From Alkalibacterium thalassium (GTDB lineage: Bacteria; Bacillota; Bacilli; Lactobacillales; Carnobacteriaceae_A): 38,096 nucleotides of DNA. How positions within the stretch are numbered: the first letter of the stretch is position 1; every line of letters begins with the position of its first letter. The notes below the pieces were generated by a model. The model was given only the letters and a program-made list of their open reading frames with translations, did no database searches and was not told where the DNA came from. The position numbers were made by a program, and so were the translations under genes. Shown here piece by piece: positions 16,405-23,910 of this stretch. The DNA lies in NCBI RefSeq assembly GCF_900101165.1, contig NZ_FNFK01000015.1:1-38096 (forward strand), written 5' to 3'.

Positions 16405-16640
16405 AAAAAGACCCCGTCCCAATAGAGGGACGAGGTCAACACGCGGTACCACCCTTGTTCAGAAGCCACTGCTTCTGCACTCATGCATAACGGCGCATAC
16501 CGGGATTTTAATTACCGATCCATGTCTAACCCTGCAGATATGTGCAGAGTACACGATGAAAGTGAACTTCAAGAGACTCCTCAGTCAATGCTTTCAGCCT
16601 AGGCACTGTTCTCTGGTACTGATCGGTCATCTCTACTCTT
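16405..16640 (-). promoter_or_regulatory. T-box leader (tRNA-Phe) of pheST
   Basis: On the minus strand the T-box sequence AAGGGTGGTACCGCG (16456-16442) precedes an intrinsic terminator (GACCTCGTCCC with GGGACGGGGTC, 16437-16410, then TTTTT). The Stem I base is AGAGTA (16639-16634) with TACTCT (16551-16546). Within Stem I, GAAG-TTC-AC places the Phe codon UUC (16566-16564) as specifier. Uncharged tRNA-Phe is expected to stabilise the antiterminator and switch on pheST. The leader begins at the stop codon of the hxlR-type gene. Confidence 0.95.
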
Positions 16641-16642
16641 TT

Positions 16643-17008
16643 TCATCTATCGTTTAAGTTATTTAATTCAGTATCACAAATCCACTGATTTGCCCACTCC
16701 TGCACTTCATTCATGACATTTCTTAAAGCTTTACCTTTAGCTGTCAGGCGGTAGCCTGAACGGATATCGCACGTGTCATCCAAGTCTCTCGTCACGATTT
16801 CTTCTTTTTCCAGTTCTTTCAACCGTTCAACTAGTACCCGATCGCTGACTCCTGGTATTGCCTGAGAGAGATCTTTAAACCGACGAGGTCCATCCAACAA
16901 TACATCAATGATTAATCCAGTCCATTTTTTCCCAAGTATTGAAAAAGTCTGCTCGAATCTGGGGCATATCACCTTTTCAGATTCTTTTGTCTGTGCCATT
17001 TCGATCAT
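16643..17008 (-). CDS. HxlR/MarR-like winged-helix regulator
   Basis: 121 residues. The pattern C-P-RFEQTFSILGKKWTGLIIDVLLDGPRRFKDL, VSDRVLVERLKELE (recognition helix) and YRLTAKGKAL (wing) is that of HxlR-type regulators, whose conserved N-terminal Cys (CPRF) can sense electrophiles or redox stress in relatives. ATG with GAGGTG upstream. No target gene is obvious: its neighbours are pheS (downstream, same strand) and mgtE (upstream, same strand). Its stop codon touches the 5' end of the pheST T-box leader, so hxlR transcripts may read into it. Confidence 0.88.
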   Translation of the reverse strand: MIEMAQTKESEKVICPRFEQTFSILGKKWTGLIIDVLLDGPRRFKDLSQAIPGVSDRVLVERLKELEKEEIVTRDLDDTCDIRSGYRLTAKGKALRNVMNEVQEWANQWICDTELNNLNDR

Positions 17009-17125
17009 ATATTGTCACCTCTTCTTTCACGTCTTTCAGTATACCATTATACTAAAGAAATGTGTAGAAGCTAATACTTATTTTTAGGAAGTTTAGGATT
17101 TCGTTCACAATTGTACTATAACAGG

Positions 17126-18496
17126 TTAAAGGTGTTCAAGAAAGAACGTTGCAATTGAGAAATAAATCAGAAGTCCAAGTGCATCATTAATCGTCGTAAT
17201 AAATGGTCCTGAGGCAACTGCGGGATCGATCTTGAATTTATTGATAATGACCGGGATAATTGCACCAATCACCGTTGATAGACTGACTGTAATAAACATG
17301 GACACACTAATGATGAAGGCCAGTACTGCATTGCCGTAGAAGACAAGAACGATACCGATCAGAACAGCGGCAGCAACCAGCCCCATCAGCATCCCTGCAC
17401 CCAATTCATTTTTAACAGTCTGGAAGAAGCTGTCTTTATCTCTGTCGTCATCAATCGTCAGATTACGTACCGCAACAGCCAGTGACTGGGTCCCTACGTT
17501 CCCTGCCGTATCCATGATCATCGGAATGAATGCTGCCAGAAGTACGACCGAGTCCAGGGTTTCTTCAAATGCCCCAATCAGTCCACCAGTGATCATCCCA
17601 AGGAAGAGAAGGATAACGATCCAGGGTGTGCGTGACTTCGCTGTACTGAACGGTGTGACTTTAGTTTTACGGTCATCATCACTGCGCTTGATCGCAGCGA
17701 ATTCGTTAAAGTCTTCCGTTACCTCTTCTTCCAGGACATCCATGACATCATCGACAGTAACGATCCCCTGCATTTTGCCTTCATGGTCAAGGACTGGTAT
17801 GGCAAGCAGGTCATAATCCTGAATGATGCGGGCGACCTGTTCCTGGTCTTCATCGATGCGCACTGAAACGACCTGGTTGAACATGATGTTTTCAACCGTT
17901 TCAGTTTCAGGAGAGAGCAGCAAGTCTCTGAGCGAGAGCACGCCGACCAGTCTTTCCTTCTCATCTACAACATATAAGTAATAAATCGTCTCAGCTTCGC
18001 GACCGATCTGTCGCAGCTGTTCGATGACTTCTGTCAGAGTCTGCTTATAATGGATAGCAATGAACTCTTTGGTCATAATGGATCCGGCTGTTTCCGGTGC
18101 ATACGACAGGAGTTCCTGAACACGTTGACTTTCTTCCTCATCCATCATAGCGAGCAGAGTCTGATTATCTGTTTCGTCACTTTCAGTCAGGAAGTGAGCC
18201 ACATCATCTGCTGCCATAAAGTTGAATACTTGAGCCATGTATTCATCTGGTAAATAGTGAACTGCATCTTCTTGGTCTTCTGTTTCCATCCATTCGAAAA
18301 TTTCTGCAAATTCTTCAGGACTTAAAAATTCGGAAATTTTCCTCTTCTTTTCAGGATATAACAAATGAAAGACTTCGTGCTGGTCCCGATCATGCAGTCT
18401 CAGGAACAATTCTCTGAATGCCTCGCGGTCATTCTTTTTTGCAGCCAGAAAAATCTGGTCATACGTTTTCTGCTTGTTGCTTTTCATTAATTTCAT
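17126..18496 (-). CDS. mgtE: Magnesium transporter MgtE
   Basis: 456 residues: an N-terminal superhelical domain (1-130, with LSPEEFAEIFEWM and YLPDEYMAQVFNFM repeats), two CBS domains (about 135-260, GSIMTKEFIAI and VLDHEGKMQGIVTVDDV), a connecting helix and five transmembrane helices (about 290-456). The pore region AFIPMIMDTAGNVGTQS is the conserved MgtE selectivity segment. Cytoplasmic domains close the channel at high Mg2+. ATG at 18496 with AAAGGACG upstream. Expression is under an M-box riboswitch, and a small ORF overlaps the start. Confidence 0.96.
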   Translation of the reverse strand: MKLMKSNKQKTYDQIFLAAKKNDREAFRELFLRLHDRDQHEVFHLLYPEKKRKISEFLSPEEFAEIFEWMETEDQEDAVHYLPDEYMAQVFNFMAADDVAHFLTESDETDNQTLLAMMDEEESQRVQELLSYAPETAGSIMTKEFIAIHYKQTLTEVIEQLRQIGREAETIYYLYVVDEKERLVGVLSLRDLLLSPETETVENIMFNQVVSVRIDEDQEQVARIIQDYDLLAIPVLDHEGKMQGIVTVDDVMDVLEEEVTEDFNEFAAIKRSDDDRKTKVTPFSTAKSRTPWIVILLFLGMITGGLIGAFEETLDSVVLLAAFIPMIMDTAGNVGTQSLAVAVRNLTIDDDRDKDSFFQTVKNELGAGMLMGLVAAAVLIGIVLVFYGNAVLAFIISVSMFITVSLSTVIGAIIPVIINKFKIDPAVASGPFITTINDALGLLIYFSIATFFLEHL

Positions 18497-18593
18497 AGGT
18501 AATCGTCCTTTCTATTTTAATCGGGCTAAGCGAATAACCTGATTTTTTAACTTCTTTAAATTTATACCCGATACACAAGGGAACAGGGTCCAT
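18459..18593 (-). CDS. Candidate 44-residue leader peptide overlapping the mgtE start
   Basis: Between the M-box terminator and mgtE lies an ORF with a strong GGAGGTG site 8 nt before its ATG (18593-18591), better than that of mgtE itself. It begins Met-Asp-Pro-Val-Pro-Leu, has a basic middle (YKFKEVKKSGY) and ends at a TGA (18461-18459) inside mgtE, in another frame, overlapping it by 38 nt. Early acidic and proline codons recall the enterobacterial MgtL leader (MEPDPTPLPRRR), whose translation falters at low Mg2+. Whether it senses Mg2+, couples translation into mgtE, or is an independent small protein is inference. Confidence 0.55.
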   Translation of the reverse strand: MDPVPLCIGYKFKEVKKSGYSLSPIKIERTITYEINEKQQAENV

Positions 18594-18658
18594 CTTCGCT
18601 TCACCTCCGTAAATTAGCTGGTCAATAACCTCTTTGTGTGTTATCTATCATTATAAAT

Positions 18659-18878
18659 AAAAAAACACGCCAATAAGAGCGTGTAAAGAACATGAATACA
18701 GAGTTCATCTTCATACACCTCTGTCGTTGAGCTTCAGCTTCATATGGCATAGAGTCTGTTTCAGTCTCAGCTACATTAAAAATCCCCTTCATCCGAAGAT
18801 TCCTGCTGACCCATTGGCGTCTTTGGACATTTCTGGGCAGTAGCGTGTCTCCATATGGGAGCCTCACCTAACAAGGTC
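18659..18878 (-). promoter_or_regulatory. M-box (ykoK-type) Mg2+ riboswitch with terminator
   Basis: The minus strand carries the conserved M-box segments: GTTAGGTGAGGCTCCCATAT, GGAGACACGCTACTGCCCA, AATGTCCAAAGACGCCAATG, GGGTCAGCAGGAATC, and the 3' AGCTGAAGCTCAACGACAG (about 18877-18720). The expression platform is a terminator, ACACGC/GCGTGT (18684-18679 and 18670-18665) followed by seven T. By family knowledge Mg2+ stabilises the aptamer and permits termination, shutting off mgtE when Mg2+ is plentiful. Confidence 0.95.
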
Positions 18879-18895
18879 ATTCGTTTTCCTACATA

Positions 18896-18924
18896 ATTAT
18901 AACGAATGTGAGTGATTTGTTCAA
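18896..18924 (-). promoter_or_regulatory. Sigma-A promoter of the M-box-mgtE transcript
   Basis: On the minus strand TTGAAC (18924-18919), 17 bp spacer, consensus TATAAT (18901-18896), placing the transcript start just 5' of the M-box. Confidence 0.85.
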
Positions 18925-18955
18925 GCAATAGTTATTATCCCTTAATATAAATAAG

Positions 18956-19120
18956 TTGACTCCTGTCCAATATGAAGAGTTAGAAGGACAGGATACATTC
19001 GATACTGATCAGTTTGATACCTATTTAGTCCATTATGTGGGCGGCCGTAAAGAACTTGTATTTATGGAAGACAATGAACAGATCTATAAATCGATATATG
19101 GCATATTCATCACTACAAAT
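18956..19120 (+). pseudogene. Possible decayed coding remnant
   Basis: The first ~50 codons of an open frame here have protein-like composition (QYEELEGQDTFDTDQFDTY, VGGRKELVFMEDNEQIYKSI), but the frame has only a TTG start, no ribosome binding site, a stop just upstream, and continues as noncoding-looking sequence. I do not recognise the family. It may be the end of a lost gene or chance; the rest of 18925-19258 shows nothing else. Confidence 0.25.
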
Positions 19121-19259
19121 TCTATATTTCACACTTTTGATGTGACATGTCGTCCGTCTTGGCTCCTGTCCAAGTTGATATGCCCCATTTACCTCCTTCC
19201 CTGCCACAAAGTTTTAAATAAACTGTCACTTAATTCCTCTCTTTCTACCTGTTTGTTCA

Positions 19260-19268
19260 TGCTATACT
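19260..19268 (+). promoter_or_regulatory. Extended -10 promoter of the yibE-like gene
   Basis: TGCTATACT, an extended -10 (TGN-TATACT), about 137 bp before the start codon. No good -35 is seen. The same extended -10 occurs upstream of the M3 peptidase gene. Confidence 0.5.
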
Positions 19269-19277
19269 TGAAATACA

Positions 19278-19313
19278 TGAGAGCACCTACTGAGCCACCA
19301 AGTAGTCAGCATT
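19278..19313 (+). CDS. Possible 11-12 codon proline-rich leader ORF
   Basis: An ATG at 19278, only about 10 nt after the -10 element, opens a frame coding MRAPTEPPSSQH and ending at a TAG (19314-19316 completes the stop) just before the 3' arm of the leader hairpin. There is no room for a Shine-Dalgarno, so translation would be near-leaderless. Its placement inside an apparent attenuator is suggestive, but the ORF is very short and may be fortuitous. Confidence 0.25.
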
Positions 19314-19327
19314 AGATGCTCTTTTTG
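19280..19327 (+). terminator. Attenuator-like terminator in the yibE leader
   Basis: AGAGCA (19280-19285) pairs with TGCTCT (19317-19322), with an inner CTACT/AGTAG helix, followed by TTTTTGTTT. It lies between the likely promoter and the yibE-like gene and may be either an attenuator or the terminator of an upstream transcript. Confidence 0.5.
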
Positions 19328-19405
19328 TTTCCTGTGAGAGACCATCCGGTTCATAAAGCCCGTCTCCAGGCAGACACAAAAACTTAATATGAGGAGAATG
19401 AACAC

Positions 19406-20671
19406 ATGAAGAAACGCTTAGTGATGATCACACTGCTGATGAATCTGATCATCCCCTACTTTATCTACTCAGCTCATGCTGAAGAAGCATCCGGTCCATT
19501 TGACTCCCAAAGCAGACTGCTTGCTTCGGAACTGGACGAGGATAGTGAAGATTTCGAGGAATTTGAAGAATTTGAAACGATTGATGAATACAATAATGAT
19601 TTTGAGGATGTTCCAGCGGACGAATTAGAACGAGCCAGAGTCATTGAAGTCCTTCCAGGTGACGGTCCTGGTCTGGATGAAGGGTTCTATCAAGAAATAC
19701 AGACAGTTCGCGTTGAAATCCTTTCAGGTGACCAGGAGGGCGAGGAAGTCGAGGCTATCCATACCCTTACTGGAAATCCGGGTTCCGACTTTGAAGTGGA
19801 GCCTGGAGACAGAATTCTGATCAGCGTCATTGAAATTGGCGGGGAGTCTCAGGTTCATATCGTTGAGTACGAAAGAGATCGAACAATATATATCGTACTG
19901 GCTCTGTTCGTTATCCTTCTTATCCTGCTTGGCGGGCTGAAAGGACTGAAGACGATCCTGACTCTCGCTTTGACCGTGTTCCTTCTATTAAGAGTACTCA
20001 TTCCCGGCCTGCTTGCAGGATACAGCCCGATACTCATGACTATCCTGATTTCTCTTATCATTACGGTGGTCACTATTTTGACAGTCGGCGGCCTGAACAT
20101 CAAATCCATTGCTGCCATCACAGGTGTATTGGGTGGGGTACTGATCTCGGGACTCATAACTTATATCGTCGGGAACCAGATCAACTTGACTGGACTGTCC
20201 GGTCAGGAAGCTATGATGCTCATGTATATCCCACAAAATGTGGACTTTAATTTCAGTGGCTTGCTTTTCGCGGGGATCATCATGGGTGCACTTGGTGCTG
20301 TGATGGATGTCGGCATGTCCATTGCTTCTGCTATGGAAGAAATACGGATGGCTGACCCGACTGTTTCTACAAAACGCCTGATTCTATCAGGTATGAATGT
20401 CGGAAAAGATATTATGGGAACGATGGCTAACACGTTGATCCTGGCTTACATTGGATCAATGATCCCACTGCTTTTACTGTTCACGGCCTATCAGGAACCG
20501 TTCATCAGCATCATCAATATGAATGTCATTGCGACGGAAGTCATTAGAGCTTTAGCTGGAAGCATTGGACTGATCCTCTCTATTCCGCTGACTGCTGTCA
20601 GTTCCGGCCTTCTCCGTGACAAACTAAAACCTCAGAAAGTCTCCCTGACTTCTGACGAACCGACTGACTAA
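19406..20671 (+). CDS. YibE/F-family membrane protein
   Basis: 421 residues. An N-terminal signal peptide (1-25, ending SAHA-EE) precedes a very acidic extracytoplasmic domain (about 26-160) with a beta-rich section (VRVEILSGDQEGEEVEA), then seven or eight transmembrane segments (about 165-400) including IVLALFVILLILLGG, the GALGAVMDVGMSIASAMEE motif and GKDIMGTMANTLILAY, characteristic of YibE/F proteins. The family's transport or signalling role is unknown. ATG with GAGGAG 9 nt upstream. Monocistronic, with a strong terminator and an attenuator-like leader. Confidence 0.9.
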   Translation: MKKRLVMITLLMNLIIPYFIYSAHAEEASGPFDSQSRLLASELDEDSEDFEEFEEFETIDEYNNDFEDVPADELERARVIEVLPGDGPGLDEGFYQEIQTVRVEILSGDQEGEEVEAIHTLTGNPGSDFEVEPGDRILISVIEIGGESQVHIVEYERDRTIYIVLALFVILLILLGGLKGLKTILTLALTVFLLLRVLIPGLLAGYSPILMTILISLIITVVTILTVGGLNIKSIAAITGVLGGVLISGLITYIVGNQINLTGLSGQEAMMLMYIPQNVDFNFSGLLFAGIIMGALGAVMDVGMSIASAMEEIRMADPTVSTKRLILSGMNVGKDIMGTMANTLILAYIGSMIPLLLLFTAYQEPFISIINMNVIATEVIRALAGSIGLILSIPLTAVSSGLLRDKLKPQKVSLTSDEPTD

Positions 20672-20680
20672 CTAGTCTGA

Positions 20681-20717
20681 AGCGATGCCTAAGAGCTTAT
20701 CCGGCATCGCTTTTTTT
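20681..20717 (+). terminator. Rho-independent terminator of the yibE-like gene
   Basis: AGCGATGCC (20681-20689) pairs with GGCATCGCT (20703-20711), followed by a T run. Confidence 0.92.
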
Positions 20718-20821
20718 CCTGCACTCATGCTGTCAGAATCACTTCTCTAAACTTTTATCAAATGAAACCAAGCGCTTGCCCAAAGCTTCCTTGTTCAATA
20801 ATCAGGAAATGGCATCGTGCA

Positions 20822-20876
20822 CCAAAAAAAGCCGTTTCCAATTAAGTTCTTTTTAGAACTTAACTGGAAACGGCTT
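20822..20876. terminator. Long-stem terminator of the HD-domain gene
   Basis: A 21 bp stem with one mismatch, AAGCCGTTTCCAATTAAGTTC (20829-20849, read as two halves) with its complement at 20856-20876; the minus strand then has TTTTTTT. Confidence 0.9.
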
Positions 20877-20901
20877 GAATTTTTTTAATTATCAGCTGGA
20901 A

Positions 20902-21429
20902 TCAGGCATGGACGACTCTCAACTTGAGGCTCCATTCAGCCAGTTTTGCTTTAGCTTTCATTCTAAGCGGTGTAGATACTTCATTGATTGCGCAATATTT
21001 GTCTACACATGTAACGATCATGCTTTCCTTGTATTTAGGAATACCGACCCCTGTAGTAGTCAGGAACATGTGCTTAAGGATGATATCTTTTTCAAGTTCA
21101 CTTAATTCCGTCAGACGCTGTGCATTCTTGACGGCTATTTTTGGGTGAACACAATTATGCGAACCTTCATTCATAAGAGCAATCTCTTCTCTGCATTCAT
21201 GGAAAAAGTCATGAAGCAGTCCTGCTCTTGCAACGGCTCTAGCGTTCAGTTTCAGTCGCTTAGCTATTTTATAACTGACATAAGAAACGGACAGTGAGTG
21301 AATGAGTCGTGTTGTATAATGGTGATGCGTAATATCGTCTAGTTTAAGTAAATCTTCGCTTTCAAGCAGGTCTTCGACCAATGTCATATAATCTTTGTCA
21401 TTTTCCCAAATTGAACGAACGAATTCCAT
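20902..21429 (-). CDS. HD-domain phosphohydrolase
   Basis: 175 residues. HD-superfamily metal ligands are visible: His44 in THHHYTTRLIHSLSVS, the His-Asp pair at 73-74 in AGLLHDFFHE, further histidines around 90-95 (GSHNCVHP) and Asp near 142 (TCVDKYC). Such small HD proteins hydrolyse phosphoesters or nucleotides; the substrate cannot be told from sequence. ATG with AAAGGAG upstream. Single gene; a TTGACA-N16-TATGAA promoter candidate lies at about 21571-21598 on the minus strand. Confidence 0.85.
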   Translation of the reverse strand: MEFVRSIWENDKDYMTLVEDLLESEDLLKLDDITHHHYTTRLIHSLSVSYVSYKIAKRLKLNARAVARAGLLHDFFHECREEIALMNEGSHNCVHPKIAVKNAQRLTELSELEKDIILKHMFLTTTGVGIPKYKESMIVTCVDKYCAINEVSTPLRMKAKAKLAEWSLKLRVVHA

Positions 21430-21607
21430 GGAAGCTCTCCTTTATCAGATCTTAGTCAGAGTGTTTAATGTAATAAAGTTAGTTTAAATAACAGGTCTAA
21501 TTGCCTGTCCAGTACTTATAGTACTCCTAATACGTCTGATTTTAAAGGATGAAAGGCTCCTGTAAAACGTTTTCATATCAAATGTGATATTTCTGTCAAA
21601 TTTCTAC

Positions 21608-22372
21608 TCATTGATGTAAAGAAAACATAAGGATGCTGGCGGCTATAGCGACATTCAAAGATTCAGCCTGGCCTTTGATCGGGATGTAGAGATTGGTCGT
21701 AGTCTCCTGTAACAACTGATCAGCTACCCCATTGCCTTCATTTCCTACTATAAGCGCAAACTGTTCTTTCGGTTCTACCGTATGGTAAGATACAGCCCGC
21801 TCATCCAGCGCTGTGCCATATACAGGTATATTCTTCTCTTTAAACTGACTGATCCAGTTTTCAAGAGCTGAATGAATGACAGGCAGGTGAAAATGGCTGC
21901 CCTGAGCAGACCTCAGTGCCTTGGGGTTATATAAATCGACTGACCCTTCCCCAATGATCACGGCTTCAAAACCAGCAGCATCAGCTGTTCGAATCAGGGT
22001 ACCCAGATTTCCGGGATCTTGAACCTGATCAAGCATCAGTACTGGCTTATTCCCAAGAATAGCGTTCTCTTCTTCCTTCTGCATGATGACCGCGAAAATG
22101 CCCTGTTCAGTTACGGAATCACTTAAAGATTCAGAAATCGATTCTGAAATAATAATGAGATTTCCCGGTTCCTGATCGACTAAGGCCGTGTATTGATCAA
22201 GCTTATCTTCACGAATCAGAATGTGGTCGATTTCTATGCCGGCTTTGACGGCCTCTTCTACTAGATGCAGTCCTTCTATCAGATATTTATTCTGTTTTTT
22301 CCTGCCTTTTCGTGTGAGCAGTTTCTTCCATTCCTTTACTTGCTTGTTCTGAACTGATTCGATTCTTTCCAT
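21608..22372 (-). CDS. TrmH/SpoU-family RNA 2'-O-methyltransferase
   Basis: 254 residues. N-terminal substrate-binding domain (1-90, with KYLIEGLHLVEEAV) and a C-terminal SPOUT knot domain with the three family motifs: QDPGNLGTLIRTADAAGF, IVGNEGNGV and IPIKGQAESLNVAIAASIL. It methylates ribose 2'-OH in rRNA or tRNA using S-adenosylmethionine; closest in layout to the YsgA/RlmB-like proteins often found near pheST. ATG with GAAGGAG upstream. A 21 bp palindrome lies just upstream. Confidence 0.93.
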   Translation of the reverse strand: MERIESVQNKQVKEWKKLLTRKGRKKQNKYLIEGLHLVEEAVKAGIEIDHILIREDKLDQYTALVDQEPGNLIIISESISESLSDSVTEQGIFAVIMQKEEENAILGNKPVLMLDQVQDPGNLGTLIRTADAAGFEAVIIGEGSVDLYNPKALRSAQGSHFHLPVIHSALENWISQFKEKNIPVYGTALDERAVSYHTVEPKEQFALIVGNEGNGVADQLLQETTTNLYIPIKGQAESLNVAIAASILMFSLHQ

Positions 22373-22399
22373 GCTGTATGTCTCCTTCAGTTATACTCT

Positions 22400-22420
22400 T
22401 GTATCAGTATACATGATACA
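22400..22420. promoter_or_regulatory. 21 bp palindrome upstream of the methyltransferase gene
   Basis: TGTATCA (22400-22406) and TGATACA (22414-22420) form perfect arms around GTATACA. It lies between the M23 gene's terminator and the trmH start and covers a possible minus-strand -10 (TATACT), so it could be an operator. Confidence 0.4.
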
Positions 22421-22421
22421 G

Positions 22422-22453
22422 AAAAAGAGAGAAAGCACCAACGCCTTCTCTCT
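22422..22453 (-). terminator. Terminator of the M23 hydrolase gene
   Basis: AGAGAGAA (22426-22433) pairs with TTCTCTCT (22446-22453), extended by GC pairs toward the loop; the minus strand continues TTTTTC. Confidence 0.8.
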
Positions 22454-22470
22454 TCAGCCATATATATTAA

Positions 22471-23910
22471 TTAGTTGATGTAGTTCATCGGGTTAACTAC
22501 AGATCCGTTTTTACGTACTTCAAAGTGAAGGTGGACCCCAGTTGAACGTCCAGTTGTTCCCATGATTCCCAGCTGCTGCCCTTGAGACACGCTTTGCCCT
22601 GGTGCTACGCTCAAGTTAGGCTGCATGTGAGCGTACAACGTTGCGTAGCCATTACCGTGATCGATGATAACTGTAAATCCGTAAGATCCTGAGAAAGAAG
22701 CCTGAGTTACAGTTCCAGCACGAGAAGCTCTGATCGGTCCGCTTCCGGCAATATCCACACCTGCGTGGAATGATCCTTGCTGACCTGTCACAGGATGTGT
22801 ACGGTATCCAAATGGAGAAGTGATACGTCCACTTGCCGGTCTAGCCCACCCGCTGTTTGAAGCTGGAGCAGAATTATTTGATCTGCTGTTTGCCGAGCTG
22901 TTAGACGAACTTGATGAAGAAGAACTGCTTGACGAGTTGTTAGAAGAAGAACTGCTTGACGACGTTGATGCCTGTGAACGACGTTCTGCTTCAGCTCTTG
23001 CCTGAGCCTGAGCTTCTGCTTCTGCCTGAGCTCTTGCTTTTGCCTCCGCTTCTATTCTTGCTTTCTCTTCAGCGCGACGGATTTCTTCCTGACGCTTGCG
23101 TTCCGCTTCAATAATACGCTGCTGCTCTGCTCGCATTTCTTTACTCAAATTACTTGCACGCTCAGCGACTATTGTCTGTTCATTAATGAAAGAGTTTCTT
23201 TCATCTTCAGTCATATCATAGCGTTCAGCGACCTGCATGATTGTATCCTCAAGAGCCAAACGCTGGTTGACCAGGTTGTTACGGTCGATTTCCATCTGAG
23301 CCTTAACTTTTTCCATTTCTTCCTGTTCAGCCACCACTTGAGCTTCAGTTTCTTCTAGTGCCTGCTGATCTTCAAATTGTGCCTGTACAATGTTCTGGTT
23401 TGCGGAAACCAGCTGACTGACAACACCAATTCTACCAATCAGATCTGATAAGCTTTCTGCTGACATCATGATATCAACAATATCCGCCGGGTTAGCATGA
23501 GTCTGAACTGAACGAGCCTGATTTTCAAGCTGCTCGTTTCTACGAGCGATCTGATCTTTCAGCTGTTCGATTTCTTGATTTAACCGTTGGATTTCTTCTT
23601 CAATCTTTTCAATTTCTTTTGTCTGTTCATCCAGTCTATTGACCAGTTCATCGATGTTTCCTTGAAGTTCAACCACATCAGCTTCAAGCTGTTTCTTTTC
23701 TTCTTCAAGTGACTGCATGCGCTGTTCTCGATCTGAAATCTCACCATCCAGTTCATTGGATTTCTGATTCAGCTCCTGCTGCTGCTGTTCAAGATCTCTC
23801 ATTCTTTGAGAAGAAGCTTCTACGTTCAATGTGCTGAATGTTGGTGCAGCCATCATTGCTGCCGCCATTACTGTTAAGATGCGTTTTTTATTCAATCTGA
23901 TAACACCCAT
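22471..23910 (-). CDS. Secreted coiled-coil M23 peptidoglycan hydrolase
   Basis: Up to 479 residues. Signal peptide about 1-32 (MMAAPTFSTLNVEA), a long coiled coil (about 36-290, Gln/Glu-rich heptads), an Ala/Glu/Arg-rich helix, a poly-Ser/Asn linker (about 312-350) and a C-terminal M23 domain with zinc motifs FHAGVDIAG (HxxxD) and HLHFEVR (HxH). The architecture resembles CwlO/PcsB/EnvC-type division hydrolases that are gated by FtsEX or similar through the coiled coil. Start is uncertain: the ATG at 23910 has no Shine-Dalgarno, whereas a TTG five codons later (23895; Met-Asn-Lys-Lys-Arg) follows GGGTG. Confidence 0.92.
   Translation of the reverse strand: MGVIRLNKKRILTVMAAAMMAAPTFSTLNVEASSQRMRDLEQQQQELNQKSNELDGEISDREQRMQSLEEEKKQLEADVVELQGNIDELVNRLDEQTKEIEKIEEEIQRLNQEIEQLKDQIARRNEQLENQARSVQTHANPADIVDIMMSAESLSDLIGRIGVVSQLVSANQNIVQAQFEDQQALEETEAQVVAEQEEMEKVKAQMEIDRNNLVNQRLALEDTIMQVAERYDMTEDERNSFINEQTIVAERASNLSKEMRAEQQRIIEAERKRQEEIRRAEEKARIEAEAKARAQAEAEAQAQARAEAERRSQASTSSSSSSSNNSSSSSSSSSSSNSSANSRSNNSAPASNSGWARPASGRITSPFGYRTHPVTGQQGSFHAGVDIAGSGPIRASRAGTVTQASFSGSYGFTVIIDHGNGYATLYAHMQPNLSVAPGQSVSQGQQLGIMGTTGRSTGVHLHFEVRKNGSVVNPMNYIN

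Noticed and set aside
18622-18867. 81-residue open frame on the minus strand upstream of mgtE
   Set aside because: It coincides with the M-box aptamer and its terminator; no ribosome binding site, and the conserved sequence is explained by RNA structure.
19121-19315. C-terminal part of a 119-residue open frame
   Set aside because: Composition is not protein-like, there is no start with a ribosome binding site, and its end is the yibE leader hairpin.
21565-21590. CcpA cre site (TGAAAACGTTTTACA) upstream of the HD-domain gene
   Set aside because: One half matches the consensus but the other is shifted by one base, giving a 15 rather than 14 bp palindrome; too weak to claim.
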